Assembly (NCBI RefSeq): GCF_963082655.1
Contig: NC_081553.1
Coordinates: 22,517,197-22,581,196, forward strand
Length of the DNA stretch: 64,000 nt
Direction: 5' to 3'
Source of the DNA: Stomoxys calcitrans
Taxonomy: Eukaryota; Arthropoda; Insecta; Diptera; Muscidae
The translations under genes were made by a program, and so were the position numbers. Positions 56,858-64,000 of the stretch are shown here, piece after piece. Position 1 is the first letter of the stretch. Each line of letters opens with the position of its first letter. The notes under the pieces were generated by a model. That model ran no database searches, was not told the DNA's origin, and was given only the letters and a program-made list of their open reading frames with translations.

Positions 56858-57997
56858 TAAAATAAAATAAAATAAAATAAAATAAAATAAAATAAAATAA
56901 AATAAAATAAAATAAAATAAAATAAAATAAAATAAAATAAAATAAAATAAAATAAAATAAAATAAAATAAAATAAAATAAAATAAAATAAAATAAAATAA
57001 AATAAAATAAAATAAAATAAAATAAAATAAAATAAAATAAAATAAAATAAAATAAAATAAAATAAAATAAAATAAAATAAAATAAAATAAAATAAAATAA
57101 AATAAAATAAAATAAAATAAAATAAAATAAAATAAAATAAAATAAAATAAAATAAAATAAAATAAAATAAAATAAAATAAAATAAAATAAAATAAAATAA
57201 AATAAAATAAAATAAAATAAAATAAAATAAAATAAAATAAAATAAAATAAAATAAAATAAAATAAAATAAAATAAAATAAAATAAAATAAAATAAAATAA
57301 AATAAAATAAAATAAAATAAAATAAAATAAAATAAAATAAAATAAAATAAAATAAAATAAAATAAAATAAAATAAAATAAAATAAAATAAAATAAAATAA
57401 AATAAAATAAAATAAAATAAAATAAAATAAAATAAAATAAAATAAAATAAAATAAAATAAAATAAAATAAAATAAAATAAAATAAAATAAAATAAAATAA
57501 AATAAAATAAAATAAAATAAAATAAAATAAAATAAAATAAAATAAAATAAAATAAAATAAAATAAAATAAAATAAAATAAAATAATATAAAATAAAATAA
57601 AATAAAATAAAATAAAATAAAATAAAATAAAATAAAATAAAATAAAATAAAATAAAATAAAATAAAAATAAAATAAAATAAAATAAAATAAAATAAAATA
57701 AAATAAAATAAAATAAAATAAAATAAAATAAAATAAAATAAAATAAAATAAAATAAAATAAAATAAAATAAAATAAAATAAAATAAAATAAAATAAAATA
57801 AAATAAAATAAAATAAAATAAAATAAAATAAAATAAAATAAAATTAAATAAAATAAAATAAAATAAAATAAAATAAAATAAAATAAAATAAAATAAAATA
57901 AAATAAAATAATATAAAATAAAATAAAATAAAATAAAATAAAATAAAATAAAATAAAATAAAATAAAATAAAATAAAATAAAACAAAATAAAATAAA
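56858..57997. repeat. (AAAAT)n microsatellite, ~1140 bp
   Basis: About 228 pentanucleotide copies with very few interruptions (TAATATAAAAT near 57584 and 57910, a one-base insertion near 57667, TTAAA at ~57843, AAAC near 57983). The minus-strand ORF with repeating Phe-Ile-Leu-Phe-Tyr is an artefact. Confidence 0.97.
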
Positions 57998-59107
57998 GCA
58001 AGTAAGAGCGTGCCAAGTTCGGCCGAGACGAATCTTATATACCCTCCACCGTTGATCGCATTTGTCGAGTTCTGTGCGCCGTATCTCTTTTTAGACAAAC
58101 ATAGAATATTGAATAAGAACTCTTATGCTATTGGAGCTATATCAAGTTATAGTCCGATTCGGACCATAAATGAATGCTGAACATTGTAGAATACATTGTG
58201 TAATGTTTCAATTCATTCGGATAAGAATTGCTCCCTAGTAGGGGCTCAAGAAGTAAAGCTGTTGATCGATTCAGACCATATTAGACACGTATGTTGAAGG
58301 TCATGTGAGAAGCCGTTGTACAACATTTCAGCCAAATCGGACGAGAATTGCGCCCTCTAGAGGTTCAAGAAGTCAAGATCCCAGATCGGTTTATATGACA
58401 GCTATATCAGGTTATGAACTGATTTGAATCATACCTGGCACAGTTGTTGAAAGTGATACGAAAACCCTACTTGCCCAATTTCAGTTAAATCGGACGAGAA
58501 TTGCGTCCTCTAGAGGCTCAAGAAGTCAAGACCCAAGAACGGTTCATGTGGCGGCTATATCAAAACATGGACCGATTTCAACCATATTTAGCGCAGTTGT
58601 TGGAAGTGCTACCAAAACCCTACTTGCCCAATTTCAGTTAAATCGGACGAGAATTGCGCCCTCTAGAGGCTCAAGAAGTCAAGACCCAAGATCGGTTCAT
58701 GTGGCGGCTATATCAAAACATGGACCGATTTCAAACATATTTAGCGCAATTGTTGGAAGTGCTACCAAAATACTACGCGCAAAATTTCAATAAAATCGGA
58801 AGAGAATAGCAAAATCGGTTTATATGGCAGCTATATCAACACAAGGACCGATTTGGGCCATTTACAATACCAACTGACCTACACTAATGAAAAGTATTTG
58901 TGCAAACTATCAAGCGGCTAGCTTTACTCCTTCGAAAGTTAGCGTGCTTTCGACAGACGGACTGACGGACGGACTGACGGCTAGATCGACTTAAAATTTT
59001 CTGACGATCAAGAAGATATATACTTTATGGGGTCTTAGATGCATATTTCAAGGTGTTACAAACAGAATGACGAAATTAGTATACACCCTCCCTATGGTGG
59101 AGGGTAT
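57998..59107 (+). repeat. Family B element, complete
   Basis: The head GCAAGTAAGAGCGTGCC, a damaged hairpin (TTCGGCCGAGACGAA) and ATACCCTCCACC (58039-58050) are followed by five units, tract GACAGACGGACTGACGGACG, core and (TA)n. The tail GGTGGAGGGTAT (59096-59107) is the exact complement of the head motif. A/T-rich AAAATAA sequence lies on both sides, so it probably inserted into the microsatellite's edge. Confidence 0.9.
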
Positions 59108-59486
59108 AATAAAATAATGTTTTTGATATTTTAATTTCAGCATGAATAAATTGTGTTTAGACTTTAAGCTTTATTACTCTTTTACTTTTCGTTACACCCC
59201 AATATCCCTCATGTGTGTGTTTTTGGTGTGTGTAGCGCTCACGAATTAAACTTGACTTGACAAGATTAGTCTTTTTTGTTTCATTCGAAAAGAACCCCTA
59301 ATCTGTAATTGATTCGCATTGTGTTTCAAAATCAGTTCGAATTTATTTCGAAACAAAAACACTTGAGGCATTCACTTTATGCTCTGTCATGTGTGAATAA
59401 ATGCAAGTATTTGTGATTGAAACGAAAAGCTTTTATTGGGTTTGTTTGTTAACCAATTAAGGTTATGTCGTAGGTTTGTTTTCCTT
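59108..59486. other. Spacer, no gene recognised
   Basis: AT-rich with a short GT-rich run near 59214-59235; nothing else recognised. Confidence 0.4.
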
Positions 59487-61489
59487 TTTTTATACACTAC
59501 ACTACCTCTGTGGTACAGGGTAGGAAGAGAGATAGATCCATTGATAAGCATACCGATCGGCTCATAATTACCGTATGTCCGTCTGTCTGTCCGTCTGTCT
59601 GTCTGTCTGTCCATCTGTCAGTCCATGTTAATTTGGGTACAAACTACAGGTCGCAATTTTTATCCGATCGTCTTCAAATTTGGTATGGACATGTTTTTCA
59701 GCCTAGAGATGAAGCCTATTGCAATTGGAAAAAATCGGTTCAGATTTGGATATAGCGCACATATATATGTTCGTCCGATTTGCATTTATACTGCAATAAA
59801 ATGGTAATTTGTTAACCGATTTTCTCAAAATTTGGCAGGAAAGATTTTCTTACGACTATCAACATTACCAATGAATTTCATGGAAAGCGGTACGGATTTA
59901 CATATAGCTTCCATATATAACTTTCATCCGATATGAGCTATTAAGGCTGTAGAAGGCACCATTTTGGTCCGATATTTCCCAAATTTGGCATGAAATATTT
60001 CGTGTGATGTCCTTATACATGAGCGAAATTTCATCTGAATCGGTTCAGATTTATATATAGCTCCCATATATATTTTTCATCCGATATGGCCTTTTAAGGC
60101 TGTGGAAGGCACAATTTTAGTCTGATCTTTACCAAATTTGGCATGAAGTGTTTTTTGTGACATCCCAATATGTGTGCAAAATTTTATCAGAATCGGATCA
60201 GATTTAGATATAGCTCACATATATATTTTTCATCTGATATGGACTTTTAGGCTGTAGAAGTCACAATTTTGGTCTGATCTTTACCAAATTTGGCATGAAG
60301 TGTTTTTTGTGACATCCCAATATGTGTGCCAAATTTTATCAGAATCGGACCAGATTTAGATATAGCTCCCATATATATCTTTCATCCGATATGCCCTTTT
60401 GAAGCTGTAGCCACAATTTCCGTCCGATCCTTACCAAAATTAAGCATAAGATGTTTCGTGTGACGTCTTAATACATGTGCAAAATTTCATCTAAATCGGT
60501 TCAGATTTAGATATAGCTCCCATATATATATTTCATCCGATATGGACTTTTAAGGCTGTAGAAGGCACAATTTTGGTCCGATCTTTACCAAAATTGGCAC
60601 GAAGTGCTTTTTGTGACATCCTAATATGTGTGCAAAATTTTATCAGAATCGGATCAGATTTAGATATAGCTCCCATATATATATTTCATCCGATATGGAC
60701 TTTTAAGGCTGTAGAAGTCACAATTTTGGTCCGATCTTTACCAAATTTGGCATGAAGTGTTTTTTGTGACATCCCAATATGTGTGCAAAATTTTATCAGA
60801 ATCGGATCAGATTTACATATAGCTCCCATATATAACTTTCATCCGATATGACCTATTAAGTCTGTAGAAGGCACAATTTTGGTCCGATCTTTACCAAATT
60901 TGGCACAAAGTGTTTCTTCAACCGTCTTAATATGTGTGCAAAATTTTATCGAAATCGGTTCAGATTTAGATATAGCTCCCCTATATCACTTTCATCCGAT
61001 ATGACCTATTAAGGCTGTAGAAGGCACAAATTTGATCCGATCTTTACCAAATTTGGCACGAAGTGTTTTTCCTGACATCCCAATATGTGTGCAAAATTTC
61101 ATCCGAATCGGTTTAGATCTATATATATCTCCCATATATATCTTTCATCCGATATGCCCTTTTAATGCTGTAGTAGATACAATTTTGGTCCGATCTCGAC
61201 AAAATTTTTCATGATTTGTTTTAATTGACATCTCAATACGTGTGCAAAATTTCATCAAAATCGAATCAGATTTAGCTAAAATTTCCATATATATCTTTTG
61301 TGCGTTTCGACTTTTAAGGCTGTAGAAGCCACAATTTTCATACCATCGCAAGGTTCAATAGGTACGCAAAATTAAAGTCTGACTAGATTTGGATATAAGT
61401 GCCATATATTAAAGGTATTACGTATACTCGGTTGTGTAGGGTATTATATAGTCGGCTCCGCCTGACTTTTACCTTTCCTTACTGGTTTC
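59487..61489 (-). repeat. Family C element, complete
   Basis: Tail TTTATACACTACACTACCTC, AAGCATACCGATCGGCTC, and GTCY tract at 59574-59626 are followed by about twelve units spaced 150-154 bp (ACCAAATTTGGCATGAAGTG at 60131 and 60283). The head has GTGTAGGGTATTA, hairpin TAGTCGGCTCCGCCTGACT and TACCTTTCCTTACTGGTTT. Confidence 0.88.
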
Positions 61490-62786
61490 GCATTACAACC
61501 GGAATAATCCGTCTCTTTGATACCCTGAAATGCAACTTGTATATCAAGCAGCACCCCTTAGCTTCCTTTATAGTTTCCCCCATGGCATGGGGGTATACTA
61601 ACTTCATTCCTCCGTTTGTACTAAATCGAAATATTAATCCTGGACCCTATTAGGTTTTTACATTTTTGATCGCCATGACTTCTACGTTGACCACATATAG
61701 CCTGGTCGTCCAACTGATTGTAGCTAAACAGCGCGTTTCCTCTGTAATTTATAAAACTATTCACGATTTAGCTTACCGTAACTTTAGTCTCTCTTGCTGC
61801 CTCTTCATAACTCCTTTAACTTATTTATGCAACTTTGACAATAACATCACCATTACCTAACAAATGGAAAATAGTTATTAATTTGCAGAGAAAAACTATT
61901 CAAAAGAAACTCAAACTCTTTCCTCTTTCTTCTGCTTTACACTTTGAAAGTATTTCTCATCTTTCTCACAACACTTATTATAATTTATCCATAATTCTTT
62001 GCAAAACTTCTACCGCAATTCCGAATGTATTGCATTAACACATTCCGCATTTTACATAATTTAATAAAGCCATCTCCCTGCAACATCTTGTCCTTGGCCG
62101 TCCTCACCAACCAACCATCGTATTTTTCACGTCTTGTGTATTTGAAAATCAAACTTTTTAAGCGGCACTAAAAAGAAAAACTCCAAGTACAAACTAGTTG
62201 AAGTAAGATGCGAATACTTTGAATGCCTGTTAACCGATAGTTTTAGAAATATTACGCTGATGAAGGAAAATCTCCTGCACCGAGTTTGTGCTCAATGGCT
62301 CACAATAGTTACCTCCTACCTCCCTACACTTCACTTGATAACATAATAGGAATATAATGCATATTTCTTTACAATTTAAATGAAATTGCATGGAAGTGAT
62401 GAATTACGCTAAGCGCAAGACTTCAAGTGGAAAAAAAGAAAATGAAAAGAAAAAAAAAACGTAAAACACTTGTTGTTGACGAGCTATGGATTCCAAGGAA
62501 GTTTAATTGGGCTAGCAGGTAATAACAAGTGTGCTGGAGAAGAATAACAACCAAAGGTTGCAGTGCGAGATATGCAAGGATGTGGCATTGGATTTGAAGC
62601 ATGCACAAGGTAATTTATAAAAATTCAATAAGCCAATTAAATAAAAAATAAATAAATCGAAGTTTAAGCACGTTTCATAACTTCATTTTAAATCATAATA
62701 CACCCCATCAGAGGATGGCATATGTTTTAACTTCGTTTGTCGGCTTGTTTGTCATCGAGTTATTGATCTCCGATGATATCTTTCAA
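61490..62786. other. Mostly single-copy-looking DNA with a decayed B tail
   Basis: 61561-61720 resembles a family B tail (GGGGGTATACTAACTTCATTC, given in part, then ATTTTTGATCGCCATGAC). The rest is AT-rich with no recognised gene. Confidence 0.45.
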
Positions 62787-63628
62787 AAAAAAGTAAGAGC
62801 ATGCTAAGTTCGACATACCCTCCACCATGGATCGCATTTGTCGAGTTCTATGCGCGGTATCTCTTTTAAGGAAGACGAAGAATATTGAATAAGAACTGTT
62901 ATGCTATTGGAGCTATATCAAGTTATAGTCCGATTCGGACCATAAATGAATGCTGAACATTGTAGAAGGCATTGTGTAGTATTCCAGTTCACTCGGAAAA
63001 GAATTACGCCTTGTAGGGGCTCAAGAAGCAAAATCGGGAGATAGGTTTATATGAGAGCTGTATCAAGCTATAGATCGAGTCACACCATATTAGACACGTT
63101 TGTTGAAGGTCATGAGAGAAGCCTTTGTGGAAAATTTCAGCCAAATCGGATGAGAATTGCGCCCTCTAGAGGCTCAAGAAGTCGAGATCCTACATCGGTT
63201 TATATGGCAGCTATACCAGATTATGCACCGATTTGAGTCATTCTTGGCACAGATGTTGAAAGTGATATCAAAAAACTACGTGTAAAATTTCAGGTAAATT
63301 GGACGAGAATTGCGCCCACTAGAGGCTCAAGAAGTCAAGGTCCAAGATCGGTTTATATGACAGCTATACCAGATTATGCACCGATTTGAGTCATTCTTGG
63401 CACAGATGTTGGAAGTGATACCAAAACACCTCAAAAGCCGTTGTACAAAATTCCAGCCAAATCGGATGAGAATTGCACCCACTAGAGTCTCAAGAAGTCA
63501 AGATCCAAGATCGGTTTATATGGCCGCTATATCAAAACATGGACCGATTTGGCCCATTTACAAAACCAACCGACCTACACTAATAAAAAGTATTTCTTCA
63601 AAATTTCAAGCGGGTAGCTTTACTCCTC
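62787..63628 (+). repeat. Family B element, tail-truncated
   Basis: The head AAAAGTAAGAGCATGC is joined directly to CGACATACCCTCCACCATGG, so the hairpin's right arm is deleted. About four units follow, ending at TAGCTTTACTCCTC where an inverted A body begins. Confidence 0.8.
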
Positions 63629-64000
63629 GGATTTTGATGAAATTTGGGACAGTGAGTTGTGTTAGGCCCTTCGATATTCTTCGTCAATTTCGCTCGTATC
63701 GGTCAAGATTTGGATATAGCTGCCATGTAGACCGATCCAACGATTTAGGGTCCAAGGCCCATAAAAGCCACATTTACTATCCGATTTTGCTGAAATTTGG
63801 GACAGTGAGTTGTCTTATGCCCTTCGACATCCTTCGTCAATTTGGCCCTGATCGGTCCAGAGCTGAATATAGCTGCCATATAGACCGATCTCTCGATTTA
63901 AGGTATTGGGTCCTTAAAAGGCGCATTTATTGCCCGATTTTGCCGAAATTTGGGACAGTGGATTAAGTTAAGACATTTGACATACTTCTACAATATGGCA
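63629..64000 (-). repeat. Family A body, running off the window
   Basis: Two and a half units (GGGACAGTGAGTTGTGTTAG and ATATAGCTGCCATATAGACC). Both ends are missing. Confidence 0.8.

Noticed and set aside
56778..58016. A 412-codon minus-strand ORF of Phe-Ile-Leu-Phe-Tyr repeats
   Set aside because: Pure (AAAAT)n microsatellite translation.

Overview
The window is repeat-dense, AT-rich nuclear DNA from a higher (schizophoran, probably muscid) fly. Stomoxys or a close relative is my best guess; this rests on repeat style and recall, not on a search. One small exon on the minus strand (9201-9349) looks like part of a Sidestep-type immunoglobulin-superfamily gene, so much of the window may be intron or flank of a long-intron gene. 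No other host exon, tRNA or rRNA gene was recognised.

Most of the sequence is made of three related interspersed families, called A, B and C here. All share one plan. The head reads AACAAGTAAAAAG(G/C)G in A and B, followed by a G+C-rich hairpin and an inverted repeat about 40 bases in. The body is a variable number of ~153-bp units containing variants of TATATGGCAGCTATATC. Then come a (GTCY)n tract, a ~37-bp conserved core, a (TA)n stretch, and a tail whose last bases are the complement of the head's inverted repeat. The inverted repeat is CCCACCACC in A, CCCTCCACC in B and CCCTACACC in C, and it matches perfectly at both ends within each family. The core between (TA)n and (GTCY)n fits my memory of dipteran 'mini-me' elements. 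Read tail to head, the layout (subterminal inverted repeats, then a hairpin close to one end) resembles Helentron-associated/DINE-1-like rolling-circle elements. Orientation signs below follow head to tail.

Layout: 1-5.2 kb holds A/B fragments, tRNA-related SINE pieces and two broken non-LTR retrotransposon reverse transcriptase regions. 5.3-8.6 kb holds a tiny element and a B element whose GTCY tract has grown to a 2.16-kb array. 8.6-10.4 kb is single-copy-looking DNA with the Ig-domain exon. 10.4-35.7 kb is a mosaic of A, B and C copies in both orientations, some nested, with two mariner-type MITEs and single-copy-looking islands. 35.9-48.5 kb is a degenerate GTCY-derived array interrupted by a 10.8-kb Ty3/Gypsy retrotransposon insertion. 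48.6-64 kb is more A/B/C/SINE mosaic, a broken mariner transposase and a 1.14-kb (AAAAT)n microsatellite.

The Ty3/Gypsy insertion (36478-47254) is the only region with long intact protein genes. It is one insertion, flanked by the 4-bp duplication GTTC, with TGTGAC...GTCACA ends. It carries two head-to-tail gag-pol units whose translations are identical, separated by 287-bp LTR fragments, and one full 1462-bp LTR at the 3' end. Gag and Pol are in -1 frames and linked by a textbook frameshift signal (GGGAAAC plus a 13-bp stem-loop). Protease, reverse transcriptase, RNase H and integrase motifs are intact in both units, but both lack the LTR remainder, primer-binding site, leader and gag N-terminus.
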